DNA of 64,000 bases from Pseudomonadota bacterium (GTDB taxonomy: Bacteria; Pseudomonadota; Gammaproteobacteria; Burkholderiales; Burkholderiaceae_C): contig JAJZVU010000016.1 in the NCBI GenBank assembly GCA_021845505.1, positions 1-64,000 of the forward strand, written 5' to 3'. This document shows positions 47,659 through 57,598 of this stretch, one piece after another (the stretch's first letter is position 1; every line of letters begins with the position of its first letter). The notes beneath the pieces are model-generated. The model saw only the letters and a program-made list of their open reading frames with translations. It was not told where the DNA came from and ran no database searches. Made by a program: the position numbers and the translations under genes.

Positions 47659-48128
47659 GCCCCCTTCGTCGCCGGGGGCGACCCCGGCTCCGTCCCCCCA
47701 AGGGGGACGCCTCCGGCCTTGGGGCGGCCCTGCGGCCGTTCGGCTCTGAGCAGCGCAGGGGGTGCGGTGGCGGAGGCTTTCAGGCGGCGGTGGGGCCGGG
47801 ACCTGCGGGTGGGGTTCGGGGCCCCTGGGGCTGACGGGGGTGGCGCTGACGGCCAGGCCGCGGTGGGGCCGGGACCTGCGGGTGGGGTTCGGGGTCCCTG
47901 GGGCTGCCGGGGGTGGCGCTGACGGTCAGGCAGCGGTTGGAGACTGCAGGGAGATCGATCGATGACCCAGCAGCGCCCGAGAAAGTCCTGGCCCCACCGC
48001 CGCCTGAAAATGCCCGCCACTGCGCTACCTCCGCTGCCGAGGGCCGAACGGCCGCAGGGCCGTCCCAAGGCCGGAGGCGTCCCCCTTGGGGGGACGGAGC
48101 CGGGGTCGCCCCCGGCGACGAAGGGGGC
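47659..48128. repeat. Compound inverted repeat between polA and uspA
   Basis: Outer arms 47659-47744 and 48043-48128 are inverted complements over 86 bp with one mismatch. An inner pair, 47778-47802 and 47985-48009, matches over 25 bp with one mismatch. The arms hold their own small hairpins (GTCGCC-GGG-GGCGAC; GTCCCCC-CAA-GGGGGAC). The element fills the space between two convergent genes, starting 3 bp after the polA stop and ending 2 bp before the uspA stop. No coding frame is evident. It can act as a two-way terminator and looks like a dispersed genomic repeat. Confidence 0.9.
47788..47933. repeat. 73-bp tandem duplication inside the inverted repeat
   Basis: Copies 47788-47860 and 47861-47933 lie head to tail and differ at about five positions. 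The first bases of each copy belong to the inner arm of the surrounding inverted repeat. The divergence means the duplication is not very recent. Confidence 0.85.
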
Positions 48129-48129
48129 C

Positions 48130-48564
48130 CTACTTCACCACCAGGACGGGGATCTTGGTGTGGGAGAGCACGCGGGCGGTCTGGCTGCCGAGCAGGGCCG
48201 AGCCCAGGCCGCTGCGGCCGTGGGAGGACATGATGATCAGGTCGGCGTGCTCGCGCTCGGCCACCGCCAGCATGCCCCGCCAGGCCAGGGTGTCTTCCTG
48301 CACCGCGGTGTTGCATTCGACACCGGCGGCGCGCGCCGCGTCGGCGACCCCCTGCACCGCGGCCTCGGCCTGCGCGCGGATGGCTTCCTGCCAGCCCTCG
48401 ATTCCGGTGGGCATGACCTCGATGGCGCCGATGTAGGGGTACAGATCGATCACCGACACCGCGGTGATGCGGGCGCCCTGCAGCTTGGCCTGTTCCAGCG
48501 CCACAGGAATCGCCCGCTGGGCGAGGTCGGAACCGTCGGTGGGAATCAGGATGTGCTTGAACAT
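48130..48564 (-). CDS. Universal stress protein (UspA family)
   Basis: The 144-residue UspA-fold protein has FKHILIPTDGSDLAQRAIPV at the N terminus and the nucleotide loop in IIMSSHGRSGLGSALLGSQT, followed by VLSHTKIPVLVVK. The GxxGxxxxxxxxxGS pattern suggests ATP binding. It follows a paralogue (145 residues) by 74 bp on the same strand, and its stop lies 2 bp from the compound inverted repeat. Confidence 0.93.
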   Translation of the reverse strand: MFKHILIPTDGSDLAQRAIPVALEQAKLQGARITAVSVIDLYPYIGAIEVMPTGIEGWQEAIRAQAEAAVQGVADAARAAGVECNTAVQEDTLAWRGMLAVAEREHADLIIMSSHGRSGLGSALLGSQTARVLSHTKIPVLVVK

Positions 48565-48638
48565 GGTCGGACTCCGCGTGGGATGGGGATCGGGCCCGGC
48601 CGGCGATGCCGCCGCCGCTCCAGGCGCCGTGCTGCGCT

Positions 48639-49076
48639 TCAGCGCACCACCAGCACAGGCAGTTTGCTGTGGGTCAACAGTTTCTGGGTTTCGCTGCCCA
48701 GCAGCACCGCCTGCATTCCCCGGCGGCCGTGCGAGGCCATGACCACCAGGTCGCAGCCCTTGAGTTCGGCGGCGTCGAGCAGCGCCCTCCAGGGATGCGG
48801 GTCTTCCGACACCACGCATTCGCAGCCCAGGCCGGCCTGCTTGCAGGCGTCGACCAGCGGTTGCAGCGCCGCGTCGGCGGCGCGCGTGGCGGTGGCCCTG
48901 TATTCGTCGGCGGTGATGGGCACCGCGTCGGCCAGGCCGGCGTAGGGGTAGGGGTCGGTGACCGTCGCGCCGACGAGCGGAAGGTTGCCGAACTGCCTGG
49001 CCAGTTCGACCGCGGGGGCGATGGCCTTGGCCGCGGTGGCCGAGCCATCCAGGGGAACGAGGATCTTGTTGTACAT
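48639..49076 (-). CDS. Universal stress protein (UspA family), paralogue
   Basis: A 145-residue UspA-fold paralogue of the following gene: YNKILVPLDGSATAAKAIAP at the start, VVMASHGRRGMQAVLLGSET for nucleotide binding, and LLTHSKLPVLVVR at the end. Both copies share the central DPYPYAG/DLYPYIG region, so they stem from one duplication. ATG at 49076 is preferred over a frame extending 13 codons upstream. A partial FNR-like site lies about 70 bp upstream. Confidence 0.93.
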   Translation of the reverse strand: MYNKILVPLDGSATAAKAIAPAVELARQFGNLPLVGATVTDPYPYAGLADAVPITADEYRATATRAADAALQPLVDACKQAGLGCECVVSEDPHPWRALLDAAELKGCDLVVMASHGRRGMQAVLLGSETQKLLTHSKLPVLVVR

Positions 49077-49144
49077 GGTCGTCAGCCTAGCGCGCCCGAA
49101 GGGGCGTTCGGTCATTATGCTGCCTGCGCCCGGCGCTCAGGGTG

Positions 49145-49158
49145 TTGATCTGCGGCAA
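49145..49158. promoter_or_regulatory. Weak FNR/ANR-like site upstream of the uspA pair
   Basis: TTGATCTGCGGCAA resembles the TTGAT-N4-ATCAA consensus with a full left half and three of five bases on the right. uspA genes in related bacteria are often under anaerobic regulators, but one imperfect site is weak support. Confidence 0.25.
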
Positions 49159-49221
49159 CCTTGGAAACGACCATGGGATCGCCGGAGCCATGCGTTGCGC
49201 CGGCTGCGTGCCGCTGCGGCT

Positions 49222-50085
49222 TCAGGGTTCGGCGCCGCGTGCCACCGGGCGCGCCGGGTCGGCGCACCACTGGCTCCACGAACCCGGGTACAGGCTGGAG
49301 CCGCGCAGGCCGGCGATCTCCAGCGCCAGCAGGTTGTGGCACGCGCTGACGCCGGAGCCGCACTGGTTGACCACCTGCCGCGGATCGGTCGCGCCGAGCA
49401 CTTGCAGCCATTGCGCGCGCAGTTGCGCCGCGGGCAGGAAGCGCCCGTCGGCGTCCAGGTTGTCGCGGTAGAACCTGCAGACCGCTCCGGGAATGTGTCC
49501 TGCCACCGGGTCGAGGGTCTCGCCCTCGCCGGCGTAGCGCTGAGGCGAGCGGGCGTCGACCACCAGGTGCTGCCGCGGCTGGCGCAGCACGTCGGCCAGC
49601 AGTGCGTCGACCTCGATGGTGGGCATCGCCGGGCGCGCGCCGGCCTGCAGCCGGCCGGGCGCGCGCGGGCGCGCCGGCCCGCTCTCGGCGGCGCCGCCGC
49701 TGGCCAGCCAGGCCTGCCAGCCGCCGTCGAGCACCGCCACCGGCCCCAGGTCGAGCCAGCGCAGCAGCCACCACAGGCGCGACGCGTAGACGCCGAAGCT
49801 GCGGTCGTAGGCGACCACCGGGAGTCCCTGGTGCAGCCCGAGCGCAGCCAGGCGCTCGGCCAGGGCCTGCGGCCGGGGCAGCGGGTGGCGCCCGCTGCCC
49901 GCGGTCAGCGGGGCCGACAGGTCCTGGTCCAGGTGCATGTGCACCGCGCCGGGAATGTGGGCGGACTCGAACTCCTGCGCGCCCGACGCGGGCGACGCCA
50001 GGTCGTGGCTGCAGTCGACCACCAGCACGTCGGGCAGGCATTCGCGCAGGGCGGCGGGGTCGATCAACGGACCGTGCAGGTTCAT
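49222..50085 (-). CDS. sseA: 3-Mercaptopyruvate/thiosulfate sulfurtransferase
   Basis: The 287-residue protein has two rhodanese domains (1-135 and 150-287). The second is active, with Cys242 in NQCGSGVSACHNLLALE; the CGSGVxA loop is the mercaptopyruvate-type signature rather than CRKGVT of thiosulfate rhodanese. The first holds YDRSFGVYASRLWWLLRW in place of an active cysteine. It should transfer sulfur from 3-mercaptopyruvate to thiols or cyanide. The gene lies 55 bp downstream of the Rieske gene on the same strand. Confidence 0.92.
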   Translation of the reverse strand: MNLHGPLIDPAALRECLPDVLVVDCSHDLASPASGAQEFESAHIPGAVHMHLDQDLSAPLTAGSGRHPLPRPQALAERLAALGLHQGLPVVAYDRSFGVYASRLWWLLRWLDLGPVAVLDGGWQAWLASGGAAESGPARPRAPGRLQAGARPAMPTIEVDALLADVLRQPRQHLVVDARSPQRYAGEGETLDPVAGHIPGAVCRFYRDNLDADGRFLPAAQLRAQWLQVLGATDPRQVVNQCGSGVSACHNLLALEIAGLRGSSLYPGSWSQWCADPARPVARGAEP

Positions 50086-50140
50086 GGTGCGGGCAGTGTG
50101 GTCGGGTGGGTCGCGGAGCCGCTGTCGATCGGCGGGCTGG

Positions 50141-51262
50141 TCAGTCGCTGCGCGGCTGGCCCATGCGGGCCCGCCACCATTGGTGGAAATGGCGCATTCC
50201 GTCCTCCATCGGCGACTGGTAGGGGCCGAACTCCTCCTGCCCGCGCTGCAGCAGCGCCCAGCGGCCGGCGTCCATGCGCAGCGCGATCTCGTCGTCCTCG
50301 ACGCAGGTTTCCATGTACGCGGCGCGCTCGGCCTCGATGAACTCCCGCTCGAAGGCGGCGATTTCCTCCGGGTAGTAGAACTCGACCACGTTCAGGGTCT
50401 TCTGCGGCCCCTGGGGGTACAGCGCCGACACCACCAGCACGTGGGGGTACCACTCGACCATCAGGTTCGGGTAGAGGGTCAGCCAGATCGCGCCATGCTC
50501 GGGAACGACGCCGTCGCGGTACTTGAGCAGCAGGTCCTGCCAGCGCGCGTAGACCTTGCTGCCGGCGCGCCGCAGACCGTTGTGCACGCCCACGGTCTGC
50601 ACGCTGAAGTGGGTACCGAACTCCCAGCGCAGGTCCTCGCAGCTGACGAACTGGCCGAGCCCCGGGTGGAACGGGACGACGTGGTAGTCCTCCAGATACA
50701 CCTCGATGAAGGTCTTCCAGTTGTAGGCGCACTCGTGGTGCTCGACGTGGTCGAGCACGTAGCCGCTGAAGTCCAGCTCGGCGCCCGCGGTCATCGCCCC
50801 CAGCGCCTGCGCGACGTCGAAGCCGTTGCGCTCGAACAGCAGGCCGCGCCAGTTCTGCGGAGTGTCGAAGCGCTGGAGGTGCAGGCAGGGATCCTGCTCG
50901 AAGTGCGGTGCGCCGACCAAGTGACCCTTCAGGTCGTAGGTCCACCTATGGAGCGGACAGACGATGTTGCGGCCTGTCGTCCCGCGCCCCCGCAGCATCA
51001 CCGCCTGGCGGTGGCGGCAGACGTTGGACACCAGTCCGATTCCGTCGTGTCCCCGCACCAGCGCCCGGCCCTCGTTCTCCTGCGGCAGCGCGTAGTAGTC
51101 GCCCACCTCGGGCAGCGCCAGTTCGTGCCCGAGATAGCGGGGGCCGGCATCGAAGATGAGCTGCTTCTCCTTCGCATACAACTCGGGATCGAAGTAGGAC
51201 GCCAGCGAAAGCTGGGTCTTGCCCGGTGCCAGATGCACGCTCTGCAGGCTCAAATCCGACAT
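50141..51262 (-). CDS. Rieske-type ring-hydroxylating oxygenase alpha subunit
   Basis: The 373-residue protein has a Rieske [2Fe-2S] domain with Cys82-Arg-His84 and Cys102-Pro-Leu-His105, and a catalytic domain with the non-haem iron ligands in EDYHVVPFHPGLGQF (His194, His199; Asp192 bridges to the neighbouring Rieske centre) and a C-terminal acidic ligand near CVEDDE. No beta subunit, ferredoxin or reductase gene is adjacent, so it must borrow electron donors. It resembles single-component alpha subunits of the choline or carnitine monooxygenase type more than benzene-type enzymes. Substrate unknown. Confidence 0.9.
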   Translation of the reverse strand: MSDLSLQSVHLAPGKTQLSLASYFDPELYAKEKQLIFDAGPRYLGHELALPEVGDYYALPQENEGRALVRGHDGIGLVSNVCRHRQAVMLRGRGTTGRNIVCPLHRWTYDLKGHLVGAPHFEQDPCLHLQRFDTPQNWRGLLFERNGFDVAQALGAMTAGAELDFSGYVLDHVEHHECAYNWKTFIEVYLEDYHVVPFHPGLGQFVSCEDLRWEFGTHFSVQTVGVHNGLRRAGSKVYARWQDLLLKYRDGVVPEHGAIWLTLYPNLMVEWYPHVLVVSALYPQGPQKTLNVVEFYYPEEIAAFEREFIEAERAAYMETCVEDDEIALRMDAGRWALLQRGQEEFGPYQSPMEDGMRHFHQWWRARMGQPRSD

Positions 51263-51453
51263 GATCTGTTCGAAATCTCCTGGAAAATCAATCGGCTAAA
51301 GAGGGCGCATTGTAAACCCTGCGGTTGCGCCCGGGGTGTCGGGGATCCCCCGGTTGTGTGCGCTGGGGATAACATAGTGGCTTCCCCGGCCGGCGCGTCC
51401 GGCGCCTTGGCGCGCCGGCGTGGCTGGCCGCACCGCCAGGATCCCTTCCGCCG

Positions 51454-51711
51454 ATGACCGCAACCCCGCGCAAGCAGCCCCCGGCCCAGCAACCGCAGAG
51501 CTACGAACAGGCTGCCGCCGAGCTCGAGCAGCTGGTGCAGCAGCTCGAATCCGGACAGATGAGCCTGGACGACACGCTCAAGGCCTATTCCCGCGGCTCG
51601 CAGCTGCTGGCGTACTGCCGCGAGCGCCTGCAGGCGGTCGAGCAGCAGGTGCAGGTGCTGGAGGCGGGAGAGCTGCAACCCTATGTCAACGAGCGTGTCG
51701 GCGAACCATGA
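51454..51711 (+). CDS. xseB: Exodeoxyribonuclease VII small subunit
   Basis: The 85-residue XseB pairs with XseA to degrade single-stranded DNA. QSYEQAAAELEQLVQQLESGQ and MSLDDTLKAYSRGSQLLAYC, then ERLQAVEQQVQVLE, are the expected helical hairpin. Its end overlaps ispA by 29 bp, a standard coupling of xseB-ispA-dxs. Confidence 0.94.
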   Translation: MTATPRKQPPAQQPQSYEQAAAELEQLVQQLESGQMSLDDTLKAYSRGSQLLAYCRERLQAVEQQVQVLEAGELQPYVNERVGEP

Positions 51712-52681
51712 AGCGCCCGCGTCGGCTGTCGCAGCGGCGGCGGGCGATGCGGTGGCGGGCGACGCGGCGGCGGGCGATTTCGAGTCCTGGGTCGCGCAGC
51801 GGGTGGCGCGTGCGCGCGAACTGCTGGATCGCCACGCCGGGGCCGGGCTGAGCCCGGGCTCGCCTCTGGGCGAGGCGATGCACTACGCGGCCGCGCTGGG
51901 CGGCAAGCGCATGCGGCCTTTGCTGGTGTGGGCCAGCGGGGAATGCCTGGGCGCCGACGCCGCGGCGCTGGACGCGGCCGCCTGCGCGGTGGAGCTGGTG
52001 CATGCCTATTCGCTGGTGCACGACGACCTGCCCTGCATGGACAACGATGTGCTGCGGCGGGGAATGCCCACCGTGCATGTGCGCTATGGCGAGGCGATGG
52101 CCCTGCTGGCGGGCGATGCGCTGCAGACCCGCGCCTTCGAGGTGCTGAGCGGCGACCCGGCGCTGCCGGCGCGCCTGCAGGCGCGGCTGTGCGGCCTGCT
52201 GGCGGCTGCCGCCGGCGCCGGCGGCATGGCCGGCGGGCAGGCGCTGGACCTGCAGGCCACCGGACGCCGGCTCGACCTGCAGCAGCTGCGCGACATGCAT
52301 TCGCGCAAGACCGGCGCGCTGCTGCGCGCCAGCGTGCTGATGGGCGTGGCCTGCGCCGGCGAGATCGACCCGCGGCTGGCGCAGCAGTGCGAAGCGGCGC
52401 TGCTGGACTATGCGCGCGACATCGGGCTGGCCTTCCAGGTGGTCGACGACGTGCTCGACGCCAGCGCCGATTCGGCCACGCTGGGCAAGACCGCGGGCAA
52501 GGACGCCGAGCAGGGCAAGGCCACCTTCGTCGCGCTGCTCGGCATCGAGGCGGCGCGCGCGCAGGCGCAGCAGTTGCTCGAGCAGGCGCTGCAGGCGCTG
52601 CGGCGGCTTCCCGAGCCGGCCCGGCAGCGCTCGGCGCGGCTGGCCGAGCTGGCGCGGCGGGTGGTTGCCAGGAGCCATTGA
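51683..52681 (+). CDS. ispA: Farnesyl diphosphate synthase
   Basis: The 332-residue prenyl synthase condenses isopentenyl diphosphate with allylic diphosphates to C15 for quinones and undecaprenyl carriers. The first Asp-rich motif is DDLPCMDND (114-122), the second DDVLD (255-259), with [16 protein letters not shown] before and [15 protein letters not shown] after. The N-terminal 32 residues are Ala/Gly/Asp-rich and non-conserved. ATG at 51683 overlaps xseB; dxs follows 2 bp later. Confidence 0.95.
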   Translation: MSTSVSANHEAPASAVAAAAGDAVAGDAAAGDFESWVAQRVARARELLDRHAGAGLSPGSPLGEAMHYAAALGGKRMRPLLVWASGECLGADAAALDAAACAVELVHAYSLVHDDLPCMDNDVLRRGMPTVHVRYGEAMALLAGDALQTRAFEVLSGDPALPARLQARLCGLLAAAAGAGGMAGGQALDLQATGRRLDLQQLRDMHSRKTGALLRASVLMGVACAGEIDPRLAQQCEAALLDYARDIGLAFQVVDDVLDASADSATLGKTAGKDAEQGKATFVALLGIEAARAQAQQLLEQALQALRRLPEPARQRSARLAELARRVVARSH

Positions 52682-52683
52682 CC

Positions 52684-54597
52684 ATGAGCCTTTTGGAAAG
52701 CATCGACGATCCGCGCGAACTGCGTCGGCTGGCCGCCGAGCAGTTGCCGGCGCTGGCCGGCGAGCTGCGTGAATTCCTGCTGCACACGGTGGCGCGCACC
52801 GGCGGCCACCTGTCGTCCAACCTGGGCACGGTGGAGCTGACGCTGGCGCTGCACTACGTGTTCGACACTCCCTACGACCGCCTGGTGTGGGACGTCGGGC
52901 ACCAGACCTACGCCCACAAGATCCTCACCGGGCGCCGCGGCCAGATGGGCGGCTTGCGCCAGTGGGGAGGGATTTCGGGTTTCCCGCGGCGCGACGAGTC
53001 GCCCTACGACACCTTCGGCACGGCCCATTCGTCGACCTCGATCTCCGCTGCGCTCGGGCTGGCGCTGGCGGCGCGGGCGAAGGCGGAGCGACGCAAGGTG
53101 GTGGCGATCATCGGCGACGGCGCGATGACCGGCGGCATGGCCTTCGAGGCGTTGAACAACGCCGGGGTGCACCCCGAGGCCGACCTGCTGATCGTGCTCA
53201 ACGACAACGACATGTCGATCTCCGCCCCGGTCGGAGCGCTCAACCGCTACCTGGCGCGGCTGCTTTCGGGGCGCTTCTACGCCAGTGCGCGCGATGCCGC
53301 CAAGCAGGTGCTGAAGGCGGCGCCGCCGCCGTTGCTGGCGCTGGCGCGCCGACTGGAGGAGCAGGCCAAGGGGCTGGTCGCTCCGGGCACGCTGTTCGAG
53401 GAATTCGGAGTCGACTACTACGGCCCGATCGACGGCCACGACCTGCATGCGCTGGTGCCCACGCTGCAGAACCTGCGCCAGCGCGGCGGTCCGCGGCTGC
53501 TGCACGTGGTCACGCGCAAGGGCTACGGCTACAAGCTGGCCGAGGCCGATCCGATCACCTACCACGGTCCGGGGCGCTTCGACCCCGCGGTGGGGGTCAA
53601 GCCGCCCGCGGTGGCGCCGCGGCCGAGCTTCGCCCAGGTGTTCGGCCACTGGCTGTGCGACATGGCGCAGGCCGATTCGCGGCTGATGGCCGTCACCCCG
53701 GCGATGTGCGAGGGCTCGGGGATGGTGGAGTACGCGTCGCGCTTCCCGCAGCGCTATTTCGACGTGGGCATCGCCGAGCAGCATGCGGTGACCTTCGCCG
53801 CCGGCCTGGCCTGCGAGGGACTCAAGCCGGTGGTGGCGATCTACTCCACCTTCCTGCAGCGCGCCTACGACCAGTTGATCCACGACGTGGCGTTGCAGAA
53901 GCTGCCGGTGGTGTTCGCGATCGACCGCGCGGGAATCGTCGGCGCCGACGGCGCGACCCATACCGGGGCCTTCGACATCCCCGCGCTGCGCTGCGTGCCC
54001 GGCATGGTGCTGATGGCTCCCAGCGACGAAAACGAATGCCGGCGCATGCTCAGCACCGCGTTCGCTCTGGACGGGCCGAGCGCGGTGCGCTATCCGCGGG
54101 GCGCCGGTGTCGGCGCCAGCGTCGACCGCGGCGATCTGTCGACCCTGCCGCTGGGGCGCGCCGAGTTGCGCCGCCAGGCGCGCGCGCCGGCGGGCCGGCG
54201 GCTGGCGATCCTGGCCTTCGGCCCGGTGCTGCACGCCGCGTTGCAGGCGGCCGAGGCGCTGGACGCGACCGTGGTGGACATGCGCTTCATCAAGCCGCTG
54301 GACATCCAGATGCTGCAAGGCGTGGCCGCCGGGCACGACGCGCTGGTCACGGTGGAGGAGGGCGCGGTGCGCGGCGGAGCCGGCTCGGCCTGCCTGGAGG
54401 AATTGCAGCGCCTGGGCTGGCAACTGCCGGTGCTCAACCTGGGGCTGCCGGACGATTGGGTCGAGCACGGCGATCCGGCGCAGGTGGCCGCCGCGGTCGG
54501 GCTGGATGCCGCCGGGCTGCTGCGCAGCATCCGCGAGCGTTTCTCCGGCCTGCTCGGCGAGGCCGCCGGCGCGCAACGCCAGGCCGCCAACGGCTGA
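52684..54597 (+). CDS. dxs: 1-Deoxy-D-xylulose-5-phosphate synthase
   Basis: The 637-residue ThDP enzyme joins pyruvate and glyceraldehyde 3-phosphate in the first step of the MEP isoprenoid pathway. [57 protein letters not shown] (ThDP diphosphate binding), [20 protein letters not shown] with the catalytic glutamate, and [20 protein letters not shown] are all present. The start has a 2-bp gap after ispA, so substrate-producing and consuming isoprenoid steps share a message. Confidence 0.97.
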   Translation: MSLLESIDDPRELRRLAAEQLPALAGELREFLLHTVARTGGHLSSNLGTVELTLALHYVFDTPYDRLVWDVGHQTYAHKILTGRRGQMGGLRQWGGISGFPRRDESPYDTFGTAHSSTSISAALGLALAARAKAERRKVVAIIGDGAMTGGMAFEALNNAGVHPEADLLIVLNDNDMSISAPVGALNRYLARLLSGRFYASARDAAKQVLKAAPPPLLALARRLEEQAKGLVAPGTLFEEFGVDYYGPIDGHDLHALVPTLQNLRQRGGPRLLHVVTRKGYGYKLAEADPITYHGPGRFDPAVGVKPPAVAPRPSFAQVFGHWLCDMAQADSRLMAVTPAMCEGSGMVEYASRFPQRYFDVGIAEQHAVTFAAGLACEGLKPVVAIYSTFLQRAYDQLIHDVALQKLPVVFAIDRAGIVGADGATHTGAFDIPALRCVPGMVLMAPSDENECRRMLSTAFALDGPSAVRYPRGAGVGASVDRGDLSTLPLGRAELRRQARAPAGRRLAILAFGPVLHAALQAAEALDATVVDMRFIKPLDIQMLQGVAAGHDALVTVEEGAVRGGAGSACLEELQRLGWQLPVLNLGLPDDWVEHGDPAQVAAAVGLDAAGLLRSIRERFSGLLGEAAGAQRQAANG

Positions 54598-54706
54598 GGC
54601 GGGGCGCGGCGCGGCCGCGTGCAGCATCGGCCGCGGCCCGCGATAATTCCAACTCGACCCGAAGGGTCCCTACCCGATCGCGGGCGCGTTTCCCGCGTGT
54701 GCCGAC

Positions 54707-55492
54707 ATGAACCAGCCTTTCGAAGCCATCCCCGACGTCCAGAGTGCCCCCGACCATCGCCGCCTGGCGATCCAGCGCGTCGGGGTCAAGGACCTGCGCT
54801 ACCCGGTGCTGGTGCGCACGGCCGATGGCGGGGTGCAGCCCTCGGTGGCGCGGGTCGACGCCGATGTCGCGCTGCCGGCCGATCGCAAGGGCACCCACAT
54901 GTCGCGCTTTGTCGAAATGCTCGAGGCCTCCGACGCCGCGCTGGATGGCGAGGTGATGGCCGAGATGGCCCGCGGCATGTGTGCCCGGTTGCAGGCCGAA
55001 TCCGGCCGCCTTGCGTTTCGCTTCGTGCTGTTCGTGCGCAAGACCGCGCCGGTCAGCCGGGTCACCAGCCTGATGGACTACGAGGTGCAGTGGATCGCCG
55101 AGGTCGATCGAGGGGTCGCCCGGGTGCGCGCCGTCGTGCAGGTGCCGGTGAAGGCGCTGTGCCCGTGCTCGAAGGAGATCTCCGAATACGGCGCGCACAA
55201 CCAGCGCTCGCACATCACCATCAGCGCGGTGCTCAGGCAGCCGATGTCGCTGGAGAGCCTGATCCGCATCGCCGAGGAGGAGGCTTCCTGCGAGATCTGG
55301 GGCCTGCTGAAGCGCCCGGACGAGAAATTCGTCACCGAACGCGCCTACGACAACCCGAAGTTCGTCGAGGACCTGGTGCGCGACGTGGCGGCCCGGGTCG
55401 GAGCCGATTCGCGCATCGCGTCCTACGTGGTCGAGGCGGAGAATTTCGAGTCCATCCACAACCACTCGGCCTACGCCCGCATCGAGGGCTAG
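54707..55492 (+). CDS. folE2: GTP cyclohydrolase FolE2 (type IB)
   Basis: The 261-residue enzyme converts GTP to dihydroneopterin triphosphate, first in folate synthesis. It is the IB form (COG1469), able to use metals other than zinc. [20 protein letters not shown] carries the metal cysteine and glutamate region, with [11 protein letters not shown] and the C-terminal [22 protein letters not shown] at 54642-54647 may be its -10. It follows dxs by 109 bp. Confidence 0.95.
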   Translation: MNQPFEAIPDVQSAPDHRRLAIQRVGVKDLRYPVLVRTADGGVQPSVARVDADVALPADRKGTHMSRFVEMLEASDAALDGEVMAEMARGMCARLQAESGRLAFRFVLFVRKTAPVSRVTSLMDYEVQWIAEVDRGVARVRAVVQVPVKALCPCSKEISEYGAHNQRSHITISAVLRQPMSLESLIRIAEEEASCEIWGLLKRPDEKFVTERAYDNPKFVEDLVRDVAARVGADSRIASYVVEAENFESIHNHSAYARIEG

Positions 55493-55568
55493 CCGGTTGC
55501 GGTGGTGGAGCAGGCGGTCGTCGCGCGCAGGCGTCGCGCGCAGTCGTCGCGCACGGGCCCCGGCGCGC

Positions 55569-56021
55569 TCAGCGCTGGCTCAGCAGCGCCTTCGCCCGCG
55601 CCGACACCACGCCCATTTCGGCGCGCCCGGCGAGCCGCGACTTGAGGACCGGCATCAGCTTGCCCAGGTCCTGCGGCCCGGCCAGGCCGAGTTCGGCGAT
55701 CGCCCGCGCGACCTCGGCGTCGACTTGCGCGGCGTCCAGGCGAGCCGGCAGGTAGGGTTCGAGCACGTCGATTTCGGCGCGCTCGGCGGCCGCCAGGTCG
55801 GCGCGACCGCCGGCGTCGAACTGGGCGATGGAATCACGGCGCTGCTTGATCATCCGCTCGATCACCGCCAGCACCGCGTCGTCGCCGAGTTCCACCCGGT
55901 CATCGACTTCGCGCTGCTTGATCGCGGCCAGCAGCATGCGGATGGTGCCCAGGCGCGCGCTGTCCCTGGCGCGCATCGCCGCCTTCATGTCTTCCTGGAT
56001 GCGGGTCTTCAGATCGGACAT
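55569..56021 (-). CDS. GatB/YqeY domain protein
   Basis: The 150-residue YqeY-like protein has the helical tRNA-binding domain related to the GatB tail: LKTRIQEDMKAAMRARDSAR, LGTIRMLLAAIKQREVDDR, EPYLPARLDAAQVDAEVARA and LGKLMPVLKSRLAGRAEMG. Function is unknown, though a tRNA-linked role is suspected. It follows rpsU by 43 bp on the same strand, the normal rpsU-yqeY pair. Confidence 0.93.
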   Translation of the reverse strand: MSDLKTRIQEDMKAAMRARDSARLGTIRMLLAAIKQREVDDRVELGDDAVLAVIERMIKQRRDSIAQFDAGGRADLAAAERAEIDVLEPYLPARLDAAQVDAEVARAIAELGLAGPQDLGKLMPVLKSRLAGRAEMGVVSARAKALLSQR

Positions 56022-56064
56022 TGCGCAGCGGGCGCGGTGCGGGCGCCGCGGGCGAGCACGGGGC

Positions 56065-56277
56065 TCAGTACAGCCGCTTGGGCAGCATGTGGCTGCGGAT
56101 GCGCTTGTAATGACGCTTGACCGCGGCCGCCTTCTTGCGCTTGCGCTCGGCAGTGGGCTTTTCGTAGAACTGGCGAGCACGCAAGTCGGTCAGCAGACCG
56201 AGCTTTTCGATGGTGCGCTTGAAACGGCGCAGCGCCACATCGAAGGGTTCGTTTTCTTTTACGCGAATCGTGGTCAT
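56065..56277 (-). CDS. rpsU: 30S ribosomal protein S21
   Basis: The 70-residue basic protein has the S21 layout: [20 protein letters not shown], then [20 protein letters not shown] and a basic helix [17 protein letters not shown]21 acts in start-site recognition on the 30S subunit. A TATAAT -10 lies about 137 bp upstream, leaving a sizeable 5' leader. It is divergent from tsaD. Confidence 0.98.
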   Translation of the reverse strand: MTTIRVKENEPFDVALRRFKRTIEKLGLLTDLRARQFYEKPTAERKRKKAAAVKRHYKRIRSHMLPKRLY

Positions 56278-56413
56278 TGCAAATGGGTACCTTTGGATCG
56301 GAGGGTGCCTCTTGCCTGCGGCAAGCCTGCCCCGGTTTCCGGCGGCAAGCCCGCCCCGGCGCAGCCGTCGGCGAACGCCGGCTGCCGATGCAAACCGACG
56401 GAAAAACCTTTAC

Positions 56414-56419
56414 ATTATA
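56414..56419 (-). promoter_or_regulatory. -10 element of the rpsU-yqeY promoter
   Basis: On the minus strand these bases read TATAAT, a perfect -10, preceded by CG. The -35 is not obvious. Transcription would begin near 56407 and leave a leader of about 130 nt before rpsU. Confidence 0.6.
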
Positions 56420-56515
56420 CGCGATTGGAACGCCCGCGACGAGGTGCAGGAATGCACGGCCGCGCGGGCCTCGCCGCGCCCCCGGCCTGCCTCGACCCCA
56501 GCCTGCCTCGACCCC

Positions 56516-57586
56516 ATGTCTTCCGTCCCTCCGCCGCCGGCCGGCGGCCGCAGGCTGCGCGTGCTGGGCATCGAGACCTCGTGCGACGAGTCGGGGGTCG
56601 CGGTGTACGACAGCCAGGCCGGGCTGCTCGGGCATGCGCTGCATTCCCAGGTCGCGTTGCACAGCGAGTACGGCGGGGTGGTTCCCGAGCTGGCGTCGCG
56701 CGACCACATCGCGCGCGTGCTGCCTCTGGTGGACACCACGCTGGCGCAGGCCGGGCTGGCGCTGTCGGACATCGACGCGCTGGCCTACACCCGCGGCCCC
56801 GGGCTGGCCGGTGCGTTGCTGGTGGGGGCCGGGGTCGCGGCGGCACTGGCGATGGCCGCCGGCAAGCCGCTGCTCGGGGTGCACCACCTGGAGGGGCACC
56901 TGCTGTCGCCTCTGCTCAGCGAGCCCGGGCTGGACTTCCCCTTCGTCGCGCTGCTGGTCTCGGGCGGCCACACGATGCTGTTGCAGGCGCAGGCGCTGGG
57001 CAGCTACCGGCTGCTCGGCGAGACGGTCGACGATGCCGCCGGCGAAGCCTTCGACAAGAGCGCCAAGCTGCTGGGACTGGGTTATCCGGGCGGGCCCGAG
57101 CTGGCGCGGCTGGCCGCCGACGGCGACGCCGGCGCCTTCGATCTGCCGCGCCCCAAGCTGCATTCCGACGACCTGGACTTTTCCTTCGCCGGCTTGAAGA
57201 CCGCGGTGCTGACCAAGGTGCGCGCCCTCGGCGAGCAGCTCGGCGCGCGACAGCGCGCGGACCTCGCTGCCGCGGTGCAGCAGGCGATCACCGACGTGCT
57301 GGCGGCCAAGGCGGTCGCTGCGCTGCAGCGCAGCGGGCTGGGCACGCTGGTGGTCGCCGGCGGCGTGGGCGCCAACCTGTGCCTGCGCTCCAAGCTCGAC
57401 GCCGCGTGCGCCAGGCTGGGCGCGCGGGTGCACTATCCGGCGCTGCAGTGGTGCACCGACAACGGGCCGATGATCGCCTACGCGGCGTGCCGTCGGCTGC
57501 AGGCCGGGCTGGCGCAGCCCCGGCGCGACTACGCCTTCGACATCCGTCCGCGCTGGGACCTGGGCGAGCTGTCGGCGGCTGCCTGA
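56516..57586 (+). CDS. tsaD: tRNA N6-adenosine threonylcarbamoyltransferase
   Basis: The 356-residue protein installs the threonylcarbamoyl group on A37 of ANN-decoding tRNAs, with TsaB, TsaE and TsaC elsewhere. [44 protein letters not shown] (the HxxxH metal site), [11 protein letters not shown], and [20 protein letters not shown] are family hallmarks. The ATG at 56516 gives a short Pro-rich lead before the fold. Confidence 0.97.
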   Translation: MSSVPPPPAGGRRLRVLGIETSCDESGVAVYDSQAGLLGHALHSQVALHSEYGGVVPELASRDHIARVLPLVDTTLAQAGLALSDIDALAYTRGPGLAGALLVGAGVAAALAMAAGKPLLGVHHLEGHLLSPLLSEPGLDFPFVALLVSGGHTMLLQAQALGSYRLLGETVDDAAGEAFDKSAKLLGLGYPGGPELARLAADGDAGAFDLPRPKLHSDDLDFSFAGLKTAVLTKVRALGEQLGARQRADLAAAVQQAITDVLAAKAVAALQRSGLGTLVVAGGVGANLCLRSKLDAACARLGARVHYPALQWCTDNGPMIAYAACRRLQAGLAQPRRDYAFDIRPRWDLGELSAAA

Positions 57587-57598
57587 GGCGACGGCGGC

